Positions 1-5,571 of a DNA stretch of 8,313 nucleotides are shown in pieces; the first letter of the stretch is position 1, and each line of letters starts with the position of its first letter. Both the position numbers and the translations under genes were made by a program. This DNA is from Conexibacter sp. (GTDB lineage Bacteria; Actinomycetota; Thermoleophilia; Solirubrobacterales; Solirubrobacteraceae): positions 1 through 8,313 of the forward strand of contig JAOPZP010000486.1 in NCBI GenBank assembly GCA_025964055.1, in the 5' to 3' direction. The notes beneath the pieces are model-generated. The model had not been told where the DNA came from and made no database searches. It saw only the letters and a program-made list of their open reading frames with translations.

Positions 1-484
1 CGTCGCGGAAGAAGGCGTTGGTGCCGTGCCACTCGTCCACGCCGAAGTCCACGTCGAAGTCGTCGGTGATCGTGTACCACGGCATCTCCCAGCCCATCCG
101 CGCCTTCCAGCGCGCGATGTCGGGCTGGGGCGCGCGCGAGACGTTCACGAACGTGGTGTCGCGGGCGTTCAGGTGCGCGAGGTGCGCGACCTGGTCGGCC
201 ATGAACGAGCAGCCGCGGCAGCCGCTCTCGGGCCAGCCGGCCACGCCGGGCTCGAAGAAGAAGCGGTAGACGATCAGCTGCCGGCGGCCCTCGAACAGGT
301 CCAGGAGGCTCACCGGGCCGTCGGGGCCCTCGAAGGCGTAGGCCTTCTCCACGGCCATCCGGGGCATCCGGCGGCGCTCGGCGGCCAGCCCGTCGCGGGC
401 GCGCGTGAGCTCCTTCTCCTTGACCAGCAGGACCTCGCGCGCGGCGTCCCACGCCTGCGGCGACACGATCGGCGGCATGTTCAT
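1..484 (-). CDS. DUF899 family thioredoxin-like protein, 3' end cut by the window edge
   Basis: Only the first 161 residues are present; the frame is open to base 1. The start is the ATG at 484-482, preceded at 5 nt by the Shine-Dalgarno sequence AAGGA (490-494). A second ATG two codons later (478) is less well placed. The protein begins MNMPPIVSPQAW, and carries YRFFFEPGVAGW followed by GCRGCSFMADQ (Cys89 and Cys92, a CxxC pair), then FVNVSRAP and RMGWEMPWY. This series of motifs is typical of DUF899, a family with a thioredoxin-like fold whose substrate is not established; a cytoplasmic redox role is inferred from the CxxC. Its ATG overlaps the TGA of the arsR-type gene (ATGA, 481-484), so translation is probably coupled and the ArsR protein is its likely regulator. 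The family call is firm and the function open. Confidence 0.9.
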   Translation of the reverse strand, partial: MNMPPIVSPQAWDAAREVLLVKEKELTRARDGLAAERRRMPRMAVEKAYAFEGPDGPVSLLDLFEGRRQLIVYRFFFEPGVAGWPESGCRGCSFMADQVAHLAHLNARDTTFVNVSRAPQPDIARWKARMGWEMPWYTITDDFDVDFGVDEWHGTNAFFRD

Positions 485-795
485 GGTGATCCTTCCTCTT
501 TGAGGTACTCGTCGACGACATCGAACAGGCGCCCCCACAGGGCGCGCTGGCGATCCATCCAGTCGGCGGCGACGCTGAGCACGTCGGGCTCCAGCGAGAG
601 CCGATGGGTCCGGCCCTCGACCACACGCTTCACGACGCCGGTCTCCTCGAGCACCTTGAGGTGCTTGGAGATCGCGGGCTTCGACACCCCGAAGCCGCCG
701 GTGACCTCGCCGACCGTCGCCGGACCCTCGGCGAGGCGCTCGACGATGCCGCGGCGGATCGGATGCGAGAGCGCCTTGAACGGATCGTTAACCAT
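481..795 (-). CDS. ArsR/SdpR-type winged-helix transcriptional repressor
   Basis: A 104-residue protein, the usual size for a single ArsR winged-helix domain. FKALSHPIRRGIVERLAEG (residues 6-24) is the family's first helix. GFGVSKPAISKHLKVLEETG (34-53) is the helix-turn-helix with its recognition helix, and VVKRVVEGRTHRLSL (54-68) is the beta wing. The C-terminal helix (WMDRQRALWGRLFDVVDEYL) fits a dimerisation helix. The metal-site motif ELCVCDL of ArsR/SmtB sensors is absent and there is no cysteine at all, so metal sensing is unlikely; it resembles the SdpR-like subgroup that controls a neighbouring gene. The ATG at 795 lies inside an 18-bp inverted repeat and has no Shine-Dalgarno sequence, which fits a leaderless, self-repressed transcript. 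The stop overlaps the DUF899 start by 4 bp. The inducing signal cannot be read from the sequence. Confidence 0.93.
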   Translation of the reverse strand: MVNDPFKALSHPIRRGIVERLAEGPATVGEVTGGFGVSKPAISKHLKVLEETGVVKRVVEGRTHRLSLEPDVLSVAADWMDRQRALWGRLFDVVDEYLKEEGSP

Positions 796-804
796 CGGGT
801 TAAC
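787..804. promoter_or_regulatory. Probable ArsR-family operator overlapping the repressor's start codon
   Basis: Perfect 7-bp inverted repeat GTTAACC-ATCG-GGTTAAC with a 4-bp centre. It stands out because AT-rich TTAA cores are rare in this very GC-rich DNA. It covers the ATG of the ArsR-type gene (793-795) and touches the probable -10 element, so bound repressor would block transcription initiation. The size and symmetry suit a dimeric winged-helix repressor. Autoregulation is inferred from position. Confidence 0.7.
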
Positions 805-831
805 CGTAGCACGCCGCGGGCATCGGGAGCA
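803..831 (-). promoter_or_regulatory. Probable leaderless promoter of the ArsR-DUF899 unit
   Basis: On the minus strand TACGGT (808-803) fits the -10 pattern TAnnnT. Seven bases separate it from the A of the ATG at 795, so transcription could start on the start codon itself. There is no Shine-Dalgarno sequence upstream of the ATG, which agrees with this. The -35 region (TGCTCC at 17 bp spacing) is a poor match, so the promoter call rests mainly on the -10 and the geometry. Confidence 0.45.
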
Positions 832-859
832 CGAGCTTCTCGTATCCCGCGCCGGCGCC

Positions 860-884
860 CGGGACGCCGTGCCGCTGCGTCCCG
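860..884 (-). terminator. Possible hairpin terminator after the small exported protein gene
   Basis: An 8-bp perfect stem, CGGGACGC / GCGTCCCG, with a 9-nt loop, 19 nt beyond the stop codon at 904. No T-run follows on the minus strand, so it is either a weak U-less terminator of the kind seen in high-GC actinomycetes or a chance hairpin. It sits between the exported-protein gene and the ArsR promoter, where a terminator would be expected. Confidence 0.35.
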
Positions 885-903
885 AGCGCCGTCGGGTTCC
901 GGA

Positions 904-1296
904 CTACGTCGCCGGGGTGCCGCTCGTGGCAGCGCCCGAGCTCGGCGCGTCCGGCTGGGATGCGCCGGCCGACTCCTGCGCCTCGCGCGCCGCGCTCTCA
1001 GAGGCCTCGTGCGCCGGGTCCTCGTTGGCATGGAAGCCGCCGCGGTGGTCGCCGGGCCCGCCGTACGTGGCGGTGCCGTCGTTCTCGGCCGCCTCGCGGG
1101 CTGCGCTCTCGGTCGCCTCGTGCGTCGCCTCCTCGTTGGAGCCGTGCGGTCGCCCGCTCGGCGTCGTCGAGCTGCTCTTGCCCGACGAGCCCGTCGTGGC
1201 CGCGCCTGCGGTGAGCAGTCCGCTGCCGACGGCGCCGCCGACGACCAGGCAGGCCGCTGCCGCGACGACGGTCATCGTTCTCCGTCCGTGCTTCAT
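904..1296 (-). CDS. Small exported protein with two acidic HEA(T/S)ESAAREA repeats
   Basis: The start is the ATG at 1296, fixed by a strong Shine-Dalgarno sequence AAAGGAG (1302-1308) with 6-nt spacing. The product is 130 residues. Residues 1-32 form an export signal: basic MKHGRR, a hydrophobic stretch TVVAAAACLVVGGAVG and AGA before residue 33 as a likely signal-peptidase site; an uncleaved membrane anchor is the alternative. The mature part is Ser/Gly/Ala/Glu-rich and probably disordered. It holds two copies of one motif, NEEATHEATESAAREAAEN (54-72) and NEDPAHEASESAAREAQES (91-109), offset by 37 residues, each predicted to be a short charged helix. I have an impression of similar small secreted proteins in other actinomycetes but know no function. 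It lies between two hairpins and appears to be its own transcription unit. Confidence 0.8.
   Translation of the reverse strand: MKHGRRTMTVVAAAACLVVGGAVGSGLLTAGAATTGSSGKSSSTTPSGRPHGSNEEATHEATESAAREAAENDGTATYGGPGDHRGGFHANEDPAHEASESAAREAQESAGASQPDAPSSGAATSGTPAT
981..1139 (-). repeat. Two 48-bp direct repeats inside the exported-protein gene
   Basis: Bases 981-1028 and 1092-1139 are imperfect direct repeats with a period of exactly 111 bp (37 codons). They encode the two motifs containing ESAAREA. The ends (cctcgcg and ctcgttgg) are identical in both copies, and the differences lie mainly in the middle. The in-frame period points to an internal duplication of the coding sequence that is kept at protein level. 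Confidence 0.75.
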
Positions 1297-1346
1297 GTGC
1301 GCTCCTTTCTGCTGGGACTGACGTGTTGCGCGCCCGGTCAGAAGAG

Positions 1347-1369
1347 CAGGGCGGCCTGAGCCCGCCCTG
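1347..1369 (-). terminator. Hairpin terminator of the PRTase-esterase/hydrolase operon
   Basis: Perfect 8-bp stem CAGGGCGG / CCGCCCTG with a 7-nt loop, 29 nt after the hydrolase stop. On the minus strand the stem is followed by CTCTTCT, a modest pyrimidine/T-rich tail. The position between two minus-strand genes fits a rho-independent terminator. Confidence 0.6.
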
Positions 1370-1397
1370 GGACCTGGCTGAGAGTTCCGGCGCGGGG

Positions 1398-2099
1398 TCA
1401 GTCGACCTTGCGCGAGACGTCGGGCGCGGCTGCCGCCGCACCCAGACGGCGCAGGAACCACTCCCGCGCCAGCGCCGCGACGCGCTCCAGCGCGCCCGGC
1501 TCTTCGAACAGGTGCGTTGCGCCGGGAACGACCTCGAGCCGGGACTCGCCGGCGAGCAGCGCCTGGGCCTCGCGGTTGAGGCGCAGCACCTGGGGATCGC
1601 GCTCGCCCACGATCAGCAGCGTCGGCGCCGTGACGCGCGCCAGCGCGTCGCCCGCCAGGTCCGGCCGGCCGCCGCGGGACACCACCGCGTGCACCCGCTC
1701 GGGCCGGTCCGCCGCGGCGATCAGCGCGGCCGCTGCGCCGGTGCTCGCTCCGAAGGTTCCGACGGGCAGCGCTCCGAAGCCCGGTTCGGAGCCCAGCGCG
1801 TCGACGGTGGCCACCACCCGCCGGCCGAGCAGCTCCACGTCGAAGCGCAGGTGGCGCGTCCTGAGGTCCACGGCCTCCTCCTCGCCGGTCAGGAGGTCCA
1901 TCAACACCGTCGCCAACCCGGTGTCGACCAACGCCTGCGCCACCGCCCGGTTGCGCGGGCTCATCCGGCTGCTGCCGCTGCCGTGGGCGAAGACCACGAG
2001 GCCGCGTGGCTCGGCGGGGAGGGTCAGGTCGCCGAGGAGCCGGGCGCCGCCCGCGGAGATCGCGATCGGCCGCTCGCGCTGGTCCACGGCGCGCTGCAC
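1398..2099 (-). CDS. Alpha/beta hydrolase, dienelactone hydrolase-like
   Basis: A 233-residue cytoplasmic hydrolase with no signal peptide. VVFAHGSGSSR (35-45) is the oxyanion-hole strand and loop, and GASTG (117-121) is the nucleophile elbow with Ser119. LLIVGERDP supplies Asp168 and GATHLFEEPGALE supplies His196, completing a Ser-Asp-His triad. RMSPRNRAVAQALVDTGLA and LRTRHLRFDVELL match the small dienelactone-hydrolase-like subfamily. The substrate is unknown; ester or lactone hydrolysis is inferred from the fold. The start is the GTG at 2099, 3 nt after the TAG of the upstream PRTase-esterase gene, with no clear Shine-Dalgarno sequence, so translation is probably coupled. In M. tuberculosis Rv0571c, as I recall, a related hydrolase is fused behind a phosphoribosyltransferase; here it is a separate gene. 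An alternative GTG four codons in is possible. Confidence 0.88.
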   Translation of the reverse strand: MQRAVDQRERPIAISAGGARLLGDLTLPAEPRGLVVFAHGSGSSRMSPRNRAVAQALVDTGLATVLMDLLTGEEEAVDLRTRHLRFDVELLGRRVVATVDALGSEPGFGALPVGTFGASTGAAAALIAAADRPERVHAVVSRGGRPDLAGDALARVTAPTLLIVGERDPQVLRLNREAQALLAGESRLEVVPGATHLFEEPGALERVAALAREWFLRRLGAAAAAPDVSRKVD

Positions 2100-2102
2100 C
2101 CG

Positions 2103-4064
2103 CTACACGCCCCACGGGTAGGTGTCGGGCAGCTCGCCCGTCTCCCACCCGGCGGTGCGCTCCAGCGGCTCGAGGGCATGCGTCTCGTCGAGATGGATGA
2201 CGGCGTCGAACTGCTGGGCGATGCGCGCGTGGAAGTAGTGCGACATGCGCTCGGTCTCCGGCCGGTAGATCACCCCGATCGCACGCTGCAGCCGCCGCCC
2301 GTGCAGCGTCGTCGGGTCGATCAGGAACGCCGGAACGCCCTGCTCGTGAAACAGCTCCTCCCAGCTGCCGGGCAGCGCACGGCGCACGTGCTTGCGCTCG
2401 GCCGGGCGCCCCCAGTCCGACGCCGCGGTCACCGTGCCGGTGTAGGTGCTGAAGCCGATCAGGAACGCGTCGCCGCCGTGGCGCTCCCGGACCAGCTGCC
2501 CCACGTTGAGCTGCCCCGTGCCGCCGAGCTCGGTCGCACGGTTGTCGCCGAGGTGGGAGTTGTGCTCCCAGACCGCGACCTTCGCCGGCCGGCCGCCGGT
2601 GCGCTCCAGGTGCGCGGCGAGCTCCTCCAGCGTCTCGGCCATGTGGCGGTCGCGGAGGTTCCAGCTCTCGGCCCCGCCGCGGAACGACGCGCGGTAGTAG
2701 CGCTCGGCGTCGACCACCAGGCGCGCGTTCTGCTCGGCGTAGAAGTGGCCGTCGTCCTCGACGCCGGTGTCGCGCATGGCCAGCTCGGCGGCCCGCTCGC
2801 GGAGCTCCACCAGCTGCTGGACGGCCTGCGCCTCGCACGGCTCGGCCCCGCCGATCCCGGCCTCGTAGGCGTAGATCTGCGGGTCGTGGCCGAACTGATC
2901 GAAGCACGCGTAGCGCTCCCGGGCGCGCTGGGCCGCCTCGGGATCGACCCGGTCCAGGTAGTCGATCACCGCCGTCATCGACGCGTGCAGGCTGTAGAGG
3001 TCCAGCCCGTAGAACCCCACCTTGGCCGCGCCGTCGGGCAGGCGATCGTTGTAGTCGCGCAACCACCCGACGAAGTCCGCGACCACCGTGTTGCGCCACA
3101 TCCATGTCGGGAAGCGCTCGAAGGCGCTCAGCGCCTCGTCGGGCGAGCCGTCGTCGCCGACGCCGCGGACGAAGCGGTTGACGCGATAGGCGTCGGGCCA
3201 GTCGGCCTCCACCGCGACCGCGCTGACGCCCGCCTCGACGATCATGCGCTTGGTCAGCTCCGCGCGCTCGCGGTAGAACTCGTGCGTGCCGTGCGACGCC
3301 TCGCCGATCAGGACGTGCCGCGCCCGGACGCCGCGCGCGACCAGCTCGTCGTAGTCGTCGGCGGCGCCGTCGAGCCGCCGCAGCACCACGAGCGGTGCCT
3401 CCGGCGGCGGTCGCCGGGCGCGCTCCAGGAGCTGTCGCACCTCGTCGTCGCCGGTCTGGGAGAAGTCCTCGTACCACTGGCCGACCGCGCGGAACGGGCG
3501 CGGCGTCTGGAGGCAGACGACCTCGTCGGCCAGCGAGCGCAGGGCCTCGCACACGTCGGCGTCGGCGACGGGAACCGCGACCACGATCCTCGCCGGCTCC
3601 TCCTGACGCACCGCCTGCACGGCGGCCACCATCGTCGAGCCCGTGGCGAGGCCGTCGTCGACCAGCACCACGGTGCGCCCGCTGAGATCGGGCGGCGGGC
3701 GATCGGCGCGGAACGTCCGCTCCTGGCGCTCGAGCTCGCGCCGCTCCTTGGCGTCGATGGCCTCGATCCACTCCAGGGGCAGGTCCAGCGAATCGACCAG
3801 CTCCTTGTTGATCACGCGCATGCCGCCCGTGGCGACGGCCCCGAACGCCAGCTCCTCGTGGCCGGGGACGCCGAGCTTGCGCACCACGAAGACGTCCAGC
3901 GGCGCGCCGAGCGCCCGGGCGACCTCGAACGCCACCGGCACGCCGCCCCGCGGCAGCCCGAGGACCACGACGTCGTCGCGTCCCGCGTAGGCGCGCAGGC
4001 GCTCGGCGAGCGCTCGACCGGCCGCCAGGCGGTCGCTGAATCGGTGTTGGACGGTCGTGCTCAT
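2103..4064 (-). CDS. Fusion protein: type I phosphoribosyltransferase + erythromycin esterase-like hydrolase
   Basis: A 653-residue two-domain cytoplasmic protein. Residues 1-215 are a type I phosphoribosyltransferase: LGLPRGGVPVAFEVA (35-49), VRKLGVPGHEELAFGA (61-76) and the PRPP-binding loop VVLVDDGLATGST (132-144). A Pro-rich linker (215-225) leads to an erythromycin-esterase-like domain (about 226-645). Its catalytic-type residues are present: GEASHGTHEF (Glu255, His258), VAVEADWPDAYRVNRF (Glu286) and WEHNSHLGD (His501). FYGLDLYSLHASM is a further family signature. Many proteins with this domain do not hydrolyse macrolides, so antibiotic resistance should not be assumed. The architecture matches, from memory, M. 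tuberculosis Rv2030c of the DosR dormancy regulon. The start is the ATG at 4064, with AGGGAG (4071-4076) at 6-nt spacing. It is co-directional with the downstream hydrolase (2-nt gap) and probably forms an operon with it. The substrate is unknown. Confidence 0.92.
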   Translation of the reverse strand: MSTTVQHRFSDRLAAGRALAERLRAYAGRDDVVVLGLPRGGVPVAFEVARALGAPLDVFVVRKLGVPGHEELAFGAVATGGMRVINKELVDSLDLPLEWIEAIDAKERRELERQERTFRADRPPPDLSGRTVVLVDDGLATGSTMVAAVQAVRQEEPARIVVAVPVADADVCEALRSLADEVVCLQTPRPFRAVGQWYEDFSQTGDDEVRQLLERARRPPPEAPLVVLRRLDGAADDYDELVARGVRARHVLIGEASHGTHEFYRERAELTKRMIVEAGVSAVAVEADWPDAYRVNRFVRGVGDDGSPDEALSAFERFPTWMWRNTVVADFVGWLRDYNDRLPDGAAKVGFYGLDLYSLHASMTAVIDYLDRVDPEAAQRARERYACFDQFGHDPQIYAYEAGIGGAEPCEAQAVQQLVELRERAAELAMRDTGVEDDGHFYAEQNARLVVDAERYYRASFRGGAESWNLRDRHMAETLEELAAHLERTGGRPAKVAVWEHNSHLGDNRATELGGTGQLNVGQLVRERHGGDAFLIGFSTYTGTVTAASDWGRPAERKHVRRALPGSWEELFHEQGVPAFLIDPTTLHGRRLQRAIGVIYRPETERMSHYFHARIAQQFDAVIHLDETHALEPLERTAGWETGELPDTYPWGV

Positions 4065-4085
4065 GAGTCTCTCCCTTCGCCGCTG

Positions 4086-4113
4086 GCGGTAGGGCGAGCG
4101 TCCCGCGAGACAA
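4086..4113 (-). promoter_or_regulatory. Weak candidate promoter for the PRTase-esterase operon
   Basis: In the 88-bp gap after the receiver gene, minus-strand TTGTCT (4113-4108) and TACCGC (4091-4086) are 16 bp apart. The -35 is fair, but the -10 lacks its final T. The predicted start would leave a short leader containing the AGGGAG ribosome site. No DosR-type box was recognised in the gap. Read-through from the receiver gene is equally possible. Confidence 0.2.
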
Positions 4114-4152
4114 GCCGCAGCGATGCCTGAGGGCGCGCGATCTCGCAGCCGA

Positions 4153-4479
4153 TCAGGGCGCCAGCTCGGCCAGCAGGTCGTCGAGGGCGCCGACCTCGAT
4201 GGCGGCCAGGATCCGCTCCCGCTCCGCCGGCGACGTCAGGGCCACGACCTGCGTCCCGGGGTGCCGCTCGCGGATGGTGCGCGTCGCGGCGACGCCGTCG
4301 GCCCCGGGCCTCGAGAGATCCACCAGCACGACGTCGGGCTCGGTCTCGTCCGCGAGGCGGATCGCCTCCTCCCCACTGCGCGCCACGGCGACGACCCGGA
4401 CGTCGCCTGCGCCCGCCAGGAGCTCGTCGAGGCCCGTCTGCACGACGGCATGGTCGTCGTCGATCAAGACGTGGATCAT
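4153..4479 (-). CDS. Stand-alone, shortened response-regulator receiver domain (NarL/FixJ type)
   Basis: A 108-residue protein beginning MIHVLIDDDHAVVQTGLDELL, the standard start of NarL/LuxR-type receivers. The acidic pocket (Asp7-9), the phosphoacceptor Asp54 in VVLVDLSRPGADG and the switch Thr82 in VVALTS are present. The protein then ends at AAIEVGALDDLLAELAP, where the family reads GAxGYLLKDA, so the conserved lysine after beta-5, helix alpha-5 and the DNA-binding domain are all missing. The other two frames downstream do not restore them, which argues against a simple frameshift. It may act as a single-domain phosphate sink or decoy, or be a decaying gene. I chose the ATG at 4479 because it matches the family's N terminus; a GTG at 4512 would add 11 residues. 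Neither start has a strong ribosome site. It lies 45 nt after fbpC and 88 nt before the PRTase-esterase gene. Confidence 0.8.
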   Translation of the reverse strand: MIHVLIDDDHAVVQTGLDELLAGAGDVRVVAVARSGEEAIRLADETEPDVVLVDLSRPGADGVAATRTIRERHPGTQVVALTSPAERERILAAIEVGALDDLLAELAP

Positions 4480-4502
4480 CCGCCGTAGACACCGCGCGGC
4501 GG
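4480..4502. repeat. Short inverted repeat directly before the receiver start codon
   Basis: CCGCCG / CGGCGG separated by 11 nt, ending one base before the ATG at 4479. In mRNA it could hide the only ribosome-site-like sequence (GGCGG), or end fbpC transcription. In such GC-rich DNA a 6-bp stem made of CCG units can easily arise by chance. Confidence 0.25.
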
Positions 4503-4524
4503 ACAAGATCACAGCCGCGCTGGT

Positions 4525-5571
4525 CTAACGGCCGGCGGACCCATCGGCGTAGGCCATGACCGAGCCGCGAACGGCGAGGGCGACGCGGTCGCCGGGAGCG
4601 GGCGCGCCGGCGCCGATGACCCGGGCGACGACCGGCGTGCCGCCGTCGAGCAGCCGCAGGCGCACGGCCGCGTCGTGCCCGAAGTAGCTGACCTCGGTCA
4701 CCTCGGCCGCCACCCCGTCGCCGGTGCCGATCGCGATCTGCTCGGGCCGGACGAGGACGCTCGCGGCGCCGCGCGGTGGCGCGCCATCGACGACCGCGAG
4801 GGTTCCGAGCGCGCACGTCGCCACCGCGCCGTCGAACGCCGCGGGCAGCACGACCGACTCGCCGACGAACGCGGCGACGTCGGGGTCCATCGGCCGGCCG
4901 TAGACCCGCTCGGGCGCGTCGACCTGGACGATCCGGCCCTCGCGCATGACCGCGACCTCGCCGGCCAGCGACAACGCCTCGGCCTGGTCGTGGGTGACGA
5001 GCACGGCGGTCGCGCCGACCTCGCGGAGCGCCGCGGCGACGGCGCGGCCGGTGTCCTGGCGGAGCCCGGCGTCCAGCGAGGCGAACGGCTCGTCGAGGAG
5101 GACCATCGACGGCTCCGGTGCCAGCGCGCGCGCCAGCGCCACGCGTTGCTGCTGGCCGCCGGAGAGCTCGTGCGGGTAGCGGCGCACGACCGCGCCGTCG
5201 AGGCCGACGAGGGCCAACAGCTCGTTCACGCGCGCGTGCGCGCGACGCGCGCGCCGGGGCAGGCCGAAGGTGATGTTGCCGGCCACGTCGAGGTGCGGGA
5301 ACAGCGCGCCCTCCTGGGCGACGTAGCCGACGCGGCGCCGCTGCGCGGGCACGTGGCGGCCGGGCGCGCTGACGACCTCGCCGTCGAGCGCGATGGTCCC
5401 GGCGTCGGCGGGCAGGAAGCCGGCGATCAGGCGCAGCAGCGTCGTCTTGCCGCACCCGGAGGGCCCGAGGACGGCGGTCAGCGCGCCGCCGGCGACGTGG
5501 AGGTCGACGTCGTGCAGGACGCCGGTCGCGCCGAACGCCTTGGCGACGCCGTCGATGTGCAGGGTGGTCAT
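4525..5571 (-). CDS. fbpC: Ferric iron ABC transporter ATP-binding protein
   Basis: A 348-residue cytoplasmic ATPase that powers iron import through FbpB. It has Walker A GPSGCGKTT (36-44), the Q-loop in YVAQEGALFPHLDVAGNI (Gln86), the signature LSGGQQQR (136-143), Walker B VLLDEP (157-162), the D-loop SLD (165-167) and the H-loop His194 in VTHD. The AQEGALFPHL stretch is characteristic of ferric-ion/FbpC-type ATPases. Residues from about 240 form a TOBE-like regulatory domain (VRPEQIAI, VSYFGHDAAVRL). The ATG at 5571 overlaps the fbpB stop in ATGA (5568-5571). No Shine-Dalgarno sequence precedes it, so translation probably depends on reinitiation after FbpB. Spermidine- and sulfate-type ATPases look similar, but the neighbouring FbpA- and FbpB-like genes support iron. 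Confidence 0.93.
   Translation of the reverse strand: MTTLHIDGVAKAFGATGVLHDVDLHVAGGALTAVLGPSGCGKTTLLRLIAGFLPADAGTIALDGEVVSAPGRHVPAQRRRVGYVAQEGALFPHLDVAGNITFGLPRRARRAHARVNELLALVGLDGAVVRRYPHELSGGQQQRVALARALAPEPSMVLLDEPFASLDAGLRQDTGRAVAAALREVGATAVLVTHDQAEALSLAGEVAVMREGRIVQVDAPERVYGRPMDPDVAAFVGESVVLPAAFDGAVATCALGTLAVVDGAPPRGAASVLVRPEQIAIGTGDGVAAEVTEVSYFGHDAAVRLRLLDGGTPVVARVIGAGAPAPGDRVALAVRGSVMAYADGSAGR

Noticed and set aside
481..795. Arsenic or heavy-metal sensor
   Set aside because: The protein has no cysteines, lacks the ELCVCDL metal motif and has no metal-resistance neighbour.
1347..1400. Riboswitch suggested by CTCTCAG on the minus strand (glycine-like) or CTGAGAG on the plus strand (TPP-like)
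   Set aside because: Only the short motif is present. The remaining conserved aptamer parts are missing and the position after the hydrolase stop is better explained by the terminator hairpin.
2103..4064. Macrolide resistance gene
   Set aside because: The esterase-like domain is fused to a phosphoribosyltransferase and sits with housekeeping or stress-type genes. Family membership alone does not show macrolide hydrolysis.
904..4113. Very long open frame on the minus strand in another phase, over 1000 codons, and a matching 935-codon frame on the plus strand (1323-4130)
   Set aside because: Both are Arg/Ala/Pro/Gly-rich shadows of the PRTase-esterase and hydrolase genes, caused by the scarcity of stop codons at high GC. 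They show no domain motifs. Only the last 130 codons of the minus frame are a real gene (904-1296).
4065..4170. Frameshift separating the receiver from a LuxR-type DNA-binding domain
   Set aside because: None of the three downstream frames contains the missing LLKD segment or a helix-turn-helix, and the gap to the next gene is only 88 bp.
4480..4512. GTG start at 4512 for the receiver protein
   Set aside because: It adds 11 residues (MILSAARCLRR) not expected in the family, whereas the ATG at 4479 gives the standard N terminus MIHVLIDDDH.
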